This document shows, piece after piece, positions 43,973-53,267 of a stretch of 64,000 nucleotides of DNA. The DNA lies in assembly GCF_024355225.1 (NCBI RefSeq), contig NZ_VCNH01000003.1:1-64000 (forward strand), given 5' to 3'. A program made the position numbers and the translations under genes. How positions within the stretch are numbered: the stretch's first letter is position 1; every line of letters starts with the position of its first letter. The notes under the pieces are model-generated. The model was not told the origin of the DNA and did not search any database. It was given only the letters and a program-made list of their open reading frames with translations. The stretch is from Roseovarius sp. M141 (GTDB taxonomy: Bacteria; Pseudomonadota; Alphaproteobacteria; Rhodobacterales; Rhodobacteraceae).

Positions 43973-44871
43973 ATGCGCCGCGCGGCACCGCCGCCCACCG
44001 GCATCTGTTCTGTTTCGGCTGCGGCTACAGCGCGCAACGACTGGCCCGCACGATCCTCGCCGAAGGCGGCAAGATATCGGGCACCTCGCGCAGTGCAGAA
44101 GGGATGCAGGCGCTTGACGCTGCGGGCATAACCCCGTGGCTGTTCGACGGCACCGCCCCGGTGCCGCCCAAGGCGCTGGCGGGAGTCACCGACATCCTGA
44201 TCTCGATCCCGCCGGATGATGACGGCGACGGCGTCCTGACGCATCATCCGGATCTGGCGCAACAATGCAGGCATCCGGCGTGGATCGGGCTTTTGTCCAC
44301 CACCGGCGTTTATGGCGATGCGGACGGGGCTTGGATCGACGAGAGCTATCCGCGCAACCCGCTGACGCAGTCCAACCGCAACCGGGTGGAGGCCGAAGAT
44401 GCCTGGCTGGCCTTCGGCGCCGCCTCGGGTGTGGCGGTGCAGGTGTTCCGCCTGCCGGGAATCTACGGCCCGCAGCGCTCGCCCTTCGCGCGGTTTCGCG
44501 CAGCACAGGCACAGCGCATCGTCAAACCCGGTCAGGTGTTCAACCGCATCCATGTAGATGATATCGTTGCCGCACTGCGCCTTGGCATGGAGCGGCCCGG
44601 GGCCGGACCGGTATTTCACCTGGCCGATGGCAGCCCCGCACCGGCCGATGAGGTGCTGACCCATGCCGCAGAACTTCTCGACCTACCCGCTCCGCCCGCC
44701 ATCCGTTTCGATGATCCTGCGCTGTCCCCCATGGCGCGTCATTTCTACGCCGAGTGCAAGCGGCTGGATATTTCGCGGGCGCGCGAACAACTCGGTTTCA
44801 AACCTATCTATCCAGACCATCGCGCCGGGCTGGCGGCGATACTGAATGAGGAGACGAGCAATCCTGAGTAG
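43969..44871 (+). CDS. NAD(P)-dependent epimerase-like SDR protein
   Basis: 300 residues. The Rossmann N-terminus reads LFCFGCGYSAQRLARTIL (GxGYxA variant). Other marks are LLSTTGVYGDADGAWIDESYP, where STTGVYG is typical of YeeZ-like extended SDRs, and FNRIHVDDIVAALRLGME. Substrate unknown. It is coupled to hutX by a 4-base overlap, so it may act on a haem breakdown product or in cofactor supply (inference). Confidence 0.8.
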   Translation: MNAPRGTAAHRHLFCFGCGYSAQRLARTILAEGGKISGTSRSAEGMQALDAAGITPWLFDGTAPVPPKALAGVTDILISIPPDDDGDGVLTHHPDLAQQCRHPAWIGLLSTTGVYGDADGAWIDESYPRNPLTQSNRNRVEAEDAWLAFGAASGVAVQVFRLPGIYGPQRSPFARFRAAQAQRIVKPGQVFNRIHVDDIVAALRLGMERPGAGPVFHLADGSPAPADEVLTHAAELLDLPAPPAIRFDDPALSPMARHFYAECKRLDISRAREQLGFKPIYPDHRAGLAAILNEETSNPE

Positions 44872-44984
44872 ATTATCTGATATTGAACTGCGCACTGGCG
44901 CTGGAAATGGCCCCTTCGGTCACTCTTTCGAACGCAGACTGTTGGGCAGGAATACCATGGATAGCTACGGTTCGGAGAAAATGC

Positions 44985-45314
44985 ATGCAAATGAGGTCAG
45001 AGCATAGATTGTGGCAGCATGTCCTGCTCGCCATCCTCACCGATCTGCAATCGAGGAGCGAACATAAACGACAGGACCGAGAGTTCGCCAGACGATGGGT
45101 TGGACATTATCCGAGCCGGGATTTTCAGCTGGTTTTTGACCTTGCGAGCCTCGATACGGAGTGCGTGCATCGATACTTCAAGCAGATGGCTTGGTGTGCC
45201 CGACCCCACCGTAATCCCGTCACGCACGAACAGACTTTCGACTGCACAGATCATTCCTTGGACAAATGCAAAACGGCTACTTTTGGCTTGCCGAAAGTTG
45301 CCTCCGCTCGTTGA
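44985..45314 (+). CDS. Conserved phage/plasmid-type hypothetical protein
   Basis: 109 residues from ATG 44985; the frame extends upstream to a TTG at 44883. It has RLWQHVLLAILTDLQS, ARRWVGHYPSRDFQLVFDLASLDTECVHRYFKQ. I recall many small phage and plasmid proteins with W..VL.QAL.DA ... ARRWIGS.DF..VC.LAG.DP..V, of unknown role. Its GC content is lower than that of the haem island, suggesting separate arrival. Marks the right edge of the island. Confidence 0.55.
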   Translation: MQMRSEHRLWQHVLLAILTDLQSRSEHKRQDREFARRWVGHYPSRDFQLVFDLASLDTECVHRYFKQMAWCARPHRNPVTHEQTFDCTDHSLDKCKTATFGLPKVASAR

Positions 45315-45485
45315 TCCTCATGTGACAGACTCCCGAGGTTAATTACGATAGAAGACCATCGGATCCCTAAGGCAAAAAATCCGAGAACATCAGAATCATA
45401 TTATTGACACCTGGCGACCCTTTCAGAGCTGAATGGTTAGTATATCGCGTGGTTAAATACTGATCACCATGGCCGTTTATCGGCC

Positions 45486-45761
45486 ATGAACTTACGAGAC
45501 CGCGTCGGGCAAAACATTCAGGAGTTGAGACGATCGCTTGGCATCAGCCAGGAAGATCTGGCCCTGCGTGCGCGGATCAACCGTGGCTACATGGGCAAGG
45601 TCGAGAACGGCAAATATTCCGTGTCGCTCGATATACTCGAGAAGATTTCATTGGTTCTCCAGGTCGATCCGTCTGTCCTCCTCCGACCAAGAGACACGCA
45701 AAACCCTGCTTCGGAGTGCCCGGGAAACAGCGCGAGTCTGGGCCAGAATTCCAGTTCTTGA
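45486..45761 (+). CDS. XRE-family helix-turn-helix regulator
   Basis: 91 residues. Almost all of it is an HTH-XRE domain: RVGQNIQELRRSLGISQEDLALRARINRGYMGKVENGKYSVSLDILEKISLVLQVDPSVLL. The last 20 residues are a disordered tail. The 171 bases upstream are AT-rich and probably hold its promoter. Target unknown; it precedes the DapA-like gene by 41 bases. Confidence 0.8.
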   Translation: MNLRDRVGQNIQELRRSLGISQEDLALRARINRGYMGKVENGKYSVSLDILEKISLVLQVDPSVLLRPRDTQNPASECPGNSASLGQNSSS

Positions 45762-45802
45762 ACAATATGCGAAAGATTTGACCACGAGAGGGGATCTGCT
45801 CA

Positions 45803-46777
45803 ATGCCAAAGCTCACTCAGCCGTCCCTTGAAAATGTGGCTTCAGTTCTGTCTCAGGGCGTCATCGTTCCGACACTCACGCCTTTTAACGACAGCGGCGC
45901 GGTTTTAGCGGATGCCATCACAGACCAGACCCGCCGACTCACCCGGATCGATGGCCTCGTCGGGATCGCAGTGAACACGGCGGATCGTGAGCGCGACAGC
46001 TTGACGCTCGCTGAGCGTAGCGAGGTGATCCGCCGGACGCGCGAAGGACTGGACCCTGGTCGGCTGCTGCTCGCACATGTCGGCACGCTTTCGAACGCGA
46101 CCCTCGAAGAGATCGAGACCTGCCAGTCGGCCGGTGCCGATGCCGTGATCGGAAGCGCAGGTGACTGGCAACAGGGGCGTGCCGGGGGTTCCGTCGATGA
46201 GCGTCTCGACGCTCTGACCGATCTCACGGATCGCCTGTCCCTGCCCGTCATTGTGGCCCTCGACGGTGACAGACGCTGCCGCATTGCCTTCAGCGAGAAG
46301 CTCATCAATCTCGCCCGGCACTGCGACAACGTCATCGGTTTCGTCCTGGGAGCGGATGACGACGTCGTGCAGTATGACCAAAACTACTACGCCCTGAAAT
46401 CCATCGGACGGCCCCTGGCGTGCCTGACGTCCTCGGCAGGCGCGCTGTTTCACAATCTCAATACCGGGGCTGACGGTGTGTTGTCGCCGCTGGCGCAACT
46501 GGCGCCGTATGAAGTGGCGGCCCTCTACCAGGCCTCCCGATCGGGCCGGTTCTTTGACGCGCAAGCGCTCCATAACCGGCTCTCGCCCCTCATCGGGTTG
46601 CTGTCCGGCCACGACGACATTACCCGCGAGCGAATCTGCCGCGAAATCGCCCATCACCGCGGGTTGCTTGCCACGCCGGAGATGCGAGGCGTTGCCGACC
46701 CGCTTTCCGACCAGCTGATGCACCGGATACATCAGACCGTCGAGGAAACCGGCCTCGACCCCGTCAGCTGGGTCTGA
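45803..46777 (+). CDS. DapA/NAL-family (dihydrodipicolinate synthase-like) protein lacking the catalytic Lys
   Basis: 324 residues with the DapA barrel layout: VIVPTLTPFNDSGAVLADAITDQTRRLTRIDGLVGIAV, LTLAERSEVIRRTREGL, LLLAHVGT and ITSSAGALFHNLNTGADGVLSPLAQLAP-like segments. Active members have GIKE with a Schiff-base Lys and a YYNxP motif before it. Here the corresponding stretches read VIGFVLGADDDV and VIVALDGDRRC, so both key residues are missing. It may be a non-enzymatic or altered-function relative. It converges on traA with an 8-base gap. Confidence 0.7.
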   Translation: MPKLTQPSLENVASVLSQGVIVPTLTPFNDSGAVLADAITDQTRRLTRIDGLVGIAVNTADRERDSLTLAERSEVIRRTREGLDPGRLLLAHVGTLSNATLEEIETCQSAGADAVIGSAGDWQQGRAGGSVDERLDALTDLTDRLSLPVIVALDGDRRCRIAFSEKLINLARHCDNVIGFVLGADDDVVQYDQNYYALKSIGRPLACLTSSAGALFHNLNTGADGVLSPLAQLAPYEVAALYQASRSGRFFDAQALHNRLSPLIGLLSGHDDITRERICREIAHHRGLLATPEMRGVADPLSDQLMHRIHQTVEETGLDPVSWV

Positions 46778-46785
46778 CACGCCTC

Positions 46786-49700
46786 CTACCGCTCAATCCC
46801 TCGCGAATTGTCCTTGCCGAGTTCCGGGGCGCGATCCCGCTGGCGGATCTGCTCGCGCATCTGGCCGATCACCGGGATGGATTGCGTGACCGCCGTGACG
46901 CGAGCCTGAACGAGGTTTCGCTCCGTGGCGGGCAGTGACGTTAGGGCCGGATCCTGTTTGATCCCGTTCCGGATCGCATCGCCGCCTTGACCATAGCGTT
47001 CGGTGAGGGCCTGGCGGAACCGCACGATCTCCTGGAGCGACGCCTTGTCCGTCAACAGCAAACACGTCCGGTCTTCCTTCCCAGCCCCTGAGGGCATCCT
47101 TTGTATCTGTGCCATTTGATCAAGAAAGGTACAGGCCTCCCGGGACAGGTCCGGCAGAGGTTTGTGCATGGCGACGCGGCGTGCCTCATGCTGCCGGGCG
47201 ACGCGCTCCTTGATCCCGTCCAGCGCCGCGAAGTGCTTTTCCATTTGCCGCGCCATCATCGGCGCCTGCTCAAGCGCTGCGCGGCGGTCCCCGTTGGCGA
47301 TCCCGAGACGGGTCGTGCCCCGGACCTCACCAAAGCTCGAGGGCGATCGTTCGATGACCGAGACCAGTGCTTTGCCGTCCGCATGCTCGGCGTATTGCGT
47401 GATCATTCGTTCAACAGCCTGATCGGGATCGCCATAGATCCGGCCGGCGATGTCTTTTGCCGTTGCCAAAGTTGGCCGAACCGAAATGTCCGCGGCTGCG
47501 CGGGAACGCAGTTCTCGATCCTCCAATGGCGGCAACTCGGAAACAGCATCGATCAAAGGTTTTTCTGGCAGCATGTCGGACCTCACGCGGTGTTGTGCCT
47601 GGTCATTGTCTTCAGCTCTCGTCGGCGTTCCATCGGCTCCATCGGTGAGGGCCGCGACATCCCAGGGACGGCTGCGCTCCATCAGTGGCAGCAACTCAGC
47701 GCGTGTTTCAGCCCATTGCGCTGCGAAGAGGGCTGACCAATTCTCACGAGCGTACTGCTTCCAACCGTCCGGCAATCCATCCAGAGCCGGCGCGTCCTCA
47801 TTCGGCGGATGCGAGCCGTGGTTCAGGATCGCGTCCTTCGGAAACACCGACCGAACGTCCGCGTTGAATCTGCGCAACTCATCTGCCGATGCGGCCAGGT
47901 TCAACTCATAATGCGCGCTGCACTCAAAGCCCTGGGCCTTGCGGCCGCGGCAATGCTCCGAGGCCAGATTCTGCGCCAGGCGGCTGACGGACCGGTGCAG
48001 CCGCTGCGACATCTCCGGCGGTCGCGCGCGTGCGCGCTCACGCATCGCGTCCGCTCTGCTTCCGTCCCTGTCCGGCACTCGCAACTGTTCACGCTCCGGT
48101 GCCGGATGTCGCAGACGATCAAACCGGGCGGCCAACCTGTCGAGCCGCTCGCGCAGATAGTGGAGATTGGCTTTGACGAAATCGGTGATGACTCTCGTGG
48201 TCGGGAAGCCGCGCCGTTCGGCAAAGCCGCGCACGATGTCGCGATGATCGACCCGGTCGCGATAGAGTGCGGTCGAATCCTGCAACCGGTCGCGGGTCAT
48301 CTGTTCGATCAATTCACCCCGGCTGCGGAAATCCTCGCGTGAGGCATAGAGCGTGACGTCATCGCGATGCCGGGTCAGCGCCACGTAGGAGAGTTGCGCG
48401 TCCATGCTCGGCGACAGATAGACGAAGGCCCGGTCCACCGTGTTGCCCTGCTCCTTGTGGATCGTGCGCGCATAGCCGTAATCGATCTGGTTATACTCGT
48501 TGGCCCGGATCGTGATCGGATCGGCGTGACCCTCGACCAGGACCGAGAGGCGATTGCGGTGCGCTTCGACCACCTGCCCGGTCGATCCGTTGAACACACC
48601 GAGGCTGCGCTCGTTTTGCAAGAAGAGGATCCGGTCACCCACAGCGAACGGCTTGCCGCCGCGCTCAGAAGAGAAGGTATGATCTTCCCCCACAGCGTTG
48701 ATCCGTTTCAATGCTTCCCGTGCCGCGGCATTGAGCGCGATCACATCCTTGTTGCGGTGCGCCATGATGGTGACGTCGGCGCGTGCCCGGTGATAGGGCA
48801 ACCAGTCCTCGATGAGCCCTGCCCGCGCGTCGTCTTGCGACTCGCGCCAATCCAGCCTGTCATTGTCAAGATAGGCGGACACGCCCGCATGCGCGCGTCC
48901 CGATCCGAACGCGATCGCCGCGTCGCGCATCCAGGGCTCACGTTGCCGAACGACAGAGTCGAGTTCGCAATACCCTGTCACATCGACAAAGGCGCGGAAT
49001 GCCGCTCCGGCCTGGATCGGCTGCAACTGACGGGCATCACCAAGCACGATCATCCTGGCTCCGGCCTCGTTCAACGTGCGCGTGATACTCTCCATCTGGC
49101 GCGAGGACACCATCCCAGCCTCGTCCATCACGAATACGGTTTTGGCATTCGGTAGCAGATCGCCCTTTGCCCATTGATACTCCCAAGAGGCCAGCGTGCG
49201 GCTTTCGAGTCCTGCCTCGGCGCGCAGGTTATCCGCCGCGATCCCCGCCAGTGCGCCGCCCACGACGGTGCAGCCCTGCGCCTCCAGCGCCATCCGCGTG
49301 GCCTCGATCGCCGTCGATTTGCCCGCACCCGCATAGCCCACCAGGGCGGCCGCACCGCGCTCACCGGTCAGATGACGCACGACCATCTTCTGCTGATCGG
49401 TCAGATCAAACCCGCGCTTTGCCTCGAACGCCCGACAGGTTTTCTCGAGCTGCGCGTCGGTGATCGGTATCGATACCCGGTGCGCCAGCCCTTCGATGTT
49501 CTGCACCATGCGATGCTCCAGTTCGACCATCGTTCTGGTCGAGAACAGCGCCTCGCTTGTCGCCTCGCCGGTGAATGGATCAAACGCCGGGGCCGCCACC
49601 GACACCAGTTCCTCATGCGCGCCGACATGATAGAACAGCGCCTGAAACTCTGACGCCGAACATTCCGTCCGATGTATCTCTCGCGCAATGTCATGTCGGG

Positions 49701-50547
49701 TAAACACCGCCTTCTGGGTGGTGATCTTCTTCAGCACCAGCGATGGATCCTCGACAAAACGCTCGTAGTTCTCCCGCGCAGCAAGCCTGGCTTTCGTCAT
49801 CAGCTCTGACGGCGCGCCCCGCGCATCCATGTTGTCGGCGGCCACGCCGCGATGTTTGCTCGGCACCGCGTCGATCCCGAGATCCTCGAACGAGCGGTGA
49901 TCGACGCGGATGTCATGGCCGTGCCTGGCCAGGTGGTGGTTCTGAATCTCCGCCCAGGCGGCGCGCATGGCGCGCAACCGCTCCAGCCCGCCGGTGAACT
50001 GCTCCGACCTGATCTTGCCATCCGCTCCGCGCGAGATCACGCCATCGTCCCCAACGACCGGCACGCGCTTGGCTCCGAACCCGTCTTCGCTCAGGGGTCG
50101 CAACGCCGTCATCAGGTGGATATGCGGATTGCCGTCCGGATCATGATAGGCCCAGTCTGCAACGATTCCATGCGCGGACATCTCCTGCGCGACGAAATCA
50201 CGGACGAGCGCGATGTTCTGCTCGGTCGACAATTCCACCGGCAGGGCCAAGACGATCTCGCGCATGAGCTGCGCGTCCTTGCGCGCCTCGAACACCTCGA
50301 CAGCGTTCCAGAAAAAGGCGCTGGTTTCCGCCGCCGTGTGATCCGCTTCAAACTCGGCAATCCAAGCGGGCGCATCCTTTGGCAATGCAAACTCCGAATG
50401 CGCGTTGCCGCCCTTGCGCGAATAGTCGATTTCCTCGGCGGTCTCTTCGCGCGCCATCTTTGCGCAATGCCGGTAGGCGGCCGCGGCCACGGCGGACCGT
50501 CCGCCTCCCTTTCCCACGATCTGCGCCGACAGATGAAAAATCGCCAC
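46786..50547 (-). CDS. traA: TraA relaxase/helicase of Ti-plasmid (MobQ) type
   Basis: 1253 residues. The N-terminal relaxase domain has an early Tyr (SAVAAAAYRHC, about residue 25) and the metal-binding NPHIHLM near 160. A RecD-like helicase follows: Walker A GYAGAGKST near 405, VFVMDEAGM near 470, LGDARQLQPI and the late IHKEQGNTVDRAFVYLSPS. The C-terminus holds long helices. TraA nicks oriT, stays bound to the 5' end and unwinds the transferred strand. An oriT-like sequence lies about 150 bases upstream, between traA and traC as in Ti plasmids. The gene appears intact. Confidence 0.92.
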   Translation of the reverse strand: MAIFHLSAQIVGKGGGRSAVAAAAYRHCAKMAREETAEEIDYSRKGGNAHSEFALPKDAPAWIAEFEADHTAAETSAFFWNAVEVFEARKDAQLMREIVLALPVELSTEQNIALVRDFVAQEMSAHGIVADWAYHDPDGNPHIHLMTALRPLSEDGFGAKRVPVVGDDGVISRGADGKIRSEQFTGGLERLRAMRAAWAEIQNHHLARHGHDIRVDHRSFEDLGIDAVPSKHRGVAADNMDARGAPSELMTKARLAARENYERFVEDPSLVLKKITTQKAVFTRHDIAREIHRTECSASEFQALFYHVGAHEELVSVAAPAFDPFTGEATSEALFSTRTMVELEHRMVQNIEGLAHRVSIPITDAQLEKTCRAFEAKRGFDLTDQQKMVVRHLTGERGAAALVGYAGAGKSTAIEATRMALEAQGCTVVGGALAGIAADNLRAEAGLESRTLASWEYQWAKGDLLPNAKTVFVMDEAGMVSSRQMESITRTLNEAGARMIVLGDARQLQPIQAGAAFRAFVDVTGYCELDSVVRQREPWMRDAAIAFGSGRAHAGVSAYLDNDRLDWRESQDDARAGLIEDWLPYHRARADVTIMAHRNKDVIALNAAAREALKRINAVGEDHTFSSERGGKPFAVGDRILFLQNERSLGVFNGSTGQVVEAHRNRLSVLVEGHADPITIRANEYNQIDYGYARTIHKEQGNTVDRAFVYLSPSMDAQLSYVALTRHRDDVTLYASREDFRSRGELIEQMTRDRLQDSTALYRDRVDHRDIVRGFAERRGFPTTRVITDFVKANLHYLRERLDRLAARFDRLRHPAPEREQLRVPDRDGSRADAMRERARARPPEMSQRLHRSVSRLAQNLASEHCRGRKAQGFECSAHYELNLAASADELRRFNADVRSVFPKDAILNHGSHPPNEDAPALDGLPDGWKQYARENWSALFAAQWAETRAELLPLMERSRPWDVAALTDGADGTPTRAEDNDQAQHRVRSDMLPEKPLIDAVSELPPLEDRELRSRAAADISVRPTLATAKDIAGRIYGDPDQAVERMITQYAEHADGKALVSVIERSPSSFGEVRGTTRLGIANGDRRAALEQAPMMARQMEKHFAALDGIKERVARQHEARRVAMHKPLPDLSREACTFLDQMAQIQRMPSGAGKEDRTCLLLTDKASLQEIVRFRQALTERYGQGGDAIRNGIKQDPALTSLPATERNLVQARVTAVTQSIPVIGQMREQIRQRDRAPELGKDNSRGIER

Positions 50548-50689
50548 CCCGCCCTTCCTTTCCGGCCCGCCACCGGAGCCAGACGCTGCGCCCTCCGCGA
50601 TGGCGACCAGCGCCAGTCAAACTGCGGGTCCTTGTCGCTCTGTCCGCTCGTCGCGCCATCTCTGGCTGATGTGTCGCGGCCTCGCGGGC

Positions 50690-50730
50690 CGCACATGTCG
50701 CCTGCGACGTATAAGTGCGCCATTCTTCCA
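50690..50730 (+). other. oriT with MobQ nick site
   Basis: The perfect hairpin GTCGC-CT-GCGAC (50697-50708) runs straight into GTATAAGTGCGCCATT. From memory, the Ti-plasmid and RSF1010 nick region is about (G/T)TAA(A/G/T)TGCG/CCCT, with a hairpin on the 5' side. The match, with one C-to-A change, and the position between traA and traC support it. The nick would fall near 50719/50720, and transfer would proceed rightwards. Confidence 0.75.
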
Positions 50731-50747
50731 TCTTTCTATCGTATTTT

Positions 50748-50780
50748 TATCGCTATATCAATCGTTATGTATTACGATAT
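50748..50780. promoter_or_regulatory. AT-rich promoter/operator region between traA and traC
   Basis: Contains TATCGCTATAT (50748-50758), identical to part of the palindrome before dotD, and ATCG...CGAT (50761-50778). Likely the divergent traA/traC promoter region. Confidence 0.4.
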
Positions 50781-50844
50781 GATCAGTCAGCAGCACCGCT
50801 CTCCAGACCAGCACCGCCAAGGCGAGATTAAAGGAACAGCACCC

Positions 50845-51072
50845 ATGGCCAGAAAACCCAAGTCAGTGACCGACATCGACAAGGAGATCGAAACGCTCAA
50901 GGCGCAGCGGAGTGCGGCGCTTGAAGCCCGCGCCGCGCAGATCGGCAAGATCGCCGCAAAGGCCGATCTGACGGTGCTGGAGATTTCCGACGCGGATCTC
51001 TTGAAGGAGTTCCGCCAGGTCGCGGAGCGATTTCGCCGCAATACCGCGCCTCCCCGAACTCCGAACCCTTGA
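50845..51072 (+). CDS. traC: TraC-like conjugal transfer protein
   Basis: 75 residues from ATG 50845, preceded by AAAGGAAC. It is highly charged and helical: VTDIDKEIETLKAQRSAALEARAAQIGKIAAKADL. Small TraC proteins of this pattern sit directly after oriT in Ti-type DNA-transfer regions and are relaxosome accessory factors. Followed closely by traD and the coupling protein. A longer frame open upstream is not coding. Confidence 0.7.
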   Translation: MARKPKSVTDIDKEIETLKAQRSAALEARAAQIGKIAAKADLTVLEISDADLLKEFRQVAERFRRNTAPPRTPNP

Positions 51073-51100
51073 TGCCCGGATTGCCAAACAGGAGCAGGTG

Positions 51101-51379
51101 ATGCAGCGCGCCAAACATGCCAACCGCAAGAAGCAGACCCGCGCCCGGATCATGATCGGCGAGGCCGCGGAGCGCGCCGGGGCGATCCATCTTGGGCCCG
51201 AAGAGATCGAGGCGGTGCTCGCCCACTACGTTGAAACCGGCGGCGAACCAGCACTCAAGGCGTTCGTCTCTGCCTATCGCCGTGCAAGGTCAGAGAGTGA
51301 CGAAGGCGGCAGCGCAGCGTCCCGCCGAGGGGTCGTCTCAAGGATAGCGGCTAGCGCGCGCGGGAGTGGTTTGACATGA
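51101..51379 (+). CDS. traD: TraD-like conjugal transfer protein
   Basis: 92 residues from ATG 51101, with AGGAGCAG just upstream. The pattern KKQTRARIMIGEAAERAGAIHLGPEEIEAVLAHYVETGG is like TraD of Ti-type systems (RRxDTRRKIxLGGLxxKAGL). Role in the relaxosome is poorly defined. Its stop overlaps the coupling-protein gene by 4 bases. Confidence 0.65.
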   Translation: MQRAKHANRKKQTRARIMIGEAAERAGAIHLGPEEIEAVLAHYVETGGEPALKAFVSAYRRARSESDEGGSAASRRGVVSRIAASARGSGLT

Positions 51380-53190
51380 TCCTTAAGCCCGATGTCGCAC
51401 CCTATCGTTGGGTGATCATGGCGATGGTCGGATGCGCCGTCGCTGCGGGCCTCACCTACTGGGTGTTCTTTCGCCACCTTGGCTATGACACACCGGACGG
51501 CGCGACCGTGCCGATGCGGTGGACCTATGTGAAGGCATGTCTGAACCCGTTCGACCAAGCCTATTGTCGTCAGATCAAGGCGGCGCTGTCACCGGACTCC
51601 GAACACCAGTTCTATCAGGGAACGACGACATTCGCCGCATTCGTGATGATGGCTTTGGGCTGTCTCGGCTATCTGGTCTGGGACTGGGGATTGCGGGTCC
51701 GCCCCCTCATCATCAAGGCCGGGCTGACGGTCGCCGGGGCGAAAGAGTTGGTCCAGGCCTCCGACAGGGAGATCAAACAGGATGCGCCAGGGGTGCACTG
51801 GTTTGGAGATTTCCGGGTCAGCCGACTGCGCGAAGTGAACCATTTCCTGATCTTCGGCGCCATCGGCGGTGGCAAGACCCAGACCATCCTGCCCCTGCTC
51901 AGATCGGTCATGGAACGCGGCGACAAGGTCGTCGTCTTCGACTTCAAGGGCGACTATACCCGCATGGCGTTCTCGAAACCGAAAAATGCGCAAACCCCGC
52001 AAGAGCCGCTCCTGCTCGCCCCGCATGATGACCGTTCGGTGATCTGGGATATCGCCAACGATCTCATCGTCGAAGAGGATGCGATCGAGGTGGCGAACCG
52101 GATCATCCCCGAAAGCAAGGACCGGTTCTTTTCGGACTCCGCGCGCACGGTTCTGGCGCTCTGCATCATCACCCTGATGAAGACCAAGCCTCGGCGCTGG
52201 ACGTGGTGGGAGTTGATGGAAACCACGCAGCTACCGCTTGAGCAATTGCAGACCTTCGCGCGGCAATATCACCGCGACGCGATGATCTATCTCAACGCCG
52301 ATTACCGCCAGGTGGCGGCGACGATCTCGACCATGGCCGCAGGCCTCGGCGCGGTGCGCATGCTCGCCTATGGTTGGCGCGAAGGATCAGAGGGGCGCAT
52401 TAAATTCTCGCTCCGGCGCTGGCTGCTGGACGAAGACACGAAGGATCGCACGCTGGTTTTGCAACGCTCGGGTCGGTTTCAGGATCAGTCCGAGGGGTGG
52501 ATTTCCGCCTTCCTGACCGTCATGTCGTCGAACGTATCGGACATCTCGTTCGGCGACAGCGCGGATCGTCGTGTCTGGCTTTTCGTCGACGAGTTCGCGC
52601 AACTGCCCAAAGTCCACCGGTTCGAGGCGATGCTCGAAACCGGTCGTTCGAAAGGGCTGGCGGTCGTGCTCGGCATCCAGGGCGTCGAGCAGCTGGTCGC
52701 CAAATACTCGCAACAGGTGGCCGACCAGATCGAGTCCCTGATCGGCACGAAAGTCATCGCCAAGATCAATGTCGGGCAGACCGCCCGGCGGCTCGAAGAG
52801 CAGTTCGGCAACACGATCATGATCACCCATCGGCGCGATACGGATGGTGGCGGGCGGCTCAAATGGATGCGCGAAGAGAAGCGCGAACCCGTCGTGCACC
52901 GCACGGATTTCCAGACCGAGCTGGGGCCGCTGCTGCACAGGAAGGGCGTCTACGTTCTCGTCAGCGGAATCGGCAAGCACATCTACAAGGTGCTGGTCCC
53001 TTACTCGAAATCAGCGGACCTGCGCGAGGCCGAACGGCCCGCAACATGGACGACACGGCTGCGCGAGATCTTCCACGACGCGGCCGAACTCGCCCGCCAG
53101 GAGGACATCACCGCGCAGGAAGAGATGCGGTTCGGGGACCACGCGCCGGAGCATTCCATCGAACCGGGCGATCATATCAAGCGTCGATGA
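51376..53190 (+). CDS. traG: Type IV coupling protein (TraG/TraD/VirD4 family)
   Basis: 604 residues. Two N-terminal membrane segments (WVIMAMVGCAVAAGLTYWVFF and FAAFVMMALGCLGYLVWDWG) with a periplasmic loop between. The ATPase domain has Walker A FGAIGGGKTQTI near 161 and Walker B VWLFVDEFAQLPKV near 400. The layout is closer to TraD/TrwB-type coupling proteins than to Ti TraG. It pumps relaxase-bound DNA into the mating channel. Gene symbol follows the Ti-type order and is provisional. Confidence 0.85.
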   Translation: MILKPDVAPYRWVIMAMVGCAVAAGLTYWVFFRHLGYDTPDGATVPMRWTYVKACLNPFDQAYCRQIKAALSPDSEHQFYQGTTTFAAFVMMALGCLGYLVWDWGLRVRPLIIKAGLTVAGAKELVQASDREIKQDAPGVHWFGDFRVSRLREVNHFLIFGAIGGGKTQTILPLLRSVMERGDKVVVFDFKGDYTRMAFSKPKNAQTPQEPLLLAPHDDRSVIWDIANDLIVEEDAIEVANRIIPESKDRFFSDSARTVLALCIITLMKTKPRRWTWWELMETTQLPLEQLQTFARQYHRDAMIYLNADYRQVAATISTMAAGLGAVRMLAYGWREGSEGRIKFSLRRWLLDEDTKDRTLVLQRSGRFQDQSEGWISAFLTVMSSNVSDISFGDSADRRVWLFVDEFAQLPKVHRFEAMLETGRSKGLAVVLGIQGVEQLVAKYSQQVADQIESLIGTKVIAKINVGQTARRLEEQFGNTIMITHRRDTDGGGRLKWMREEKREPVVHRTDFQTELGPLLHRKGVYVLVSGIGKHIYKVLVPYSKSADLREAERPATWTTRLREIFHDAAELARQEDITAQEEMRFGDHAPEHSIEPGDHIKRR

Positions 53191-53267
53191 GATGTCGCCA
53201 TGACCTGGAAGCTTTACGCGCAGTACGAGAATGATGGCATCGCGTTTTCCGCTCGAGGCGCCCGGCG

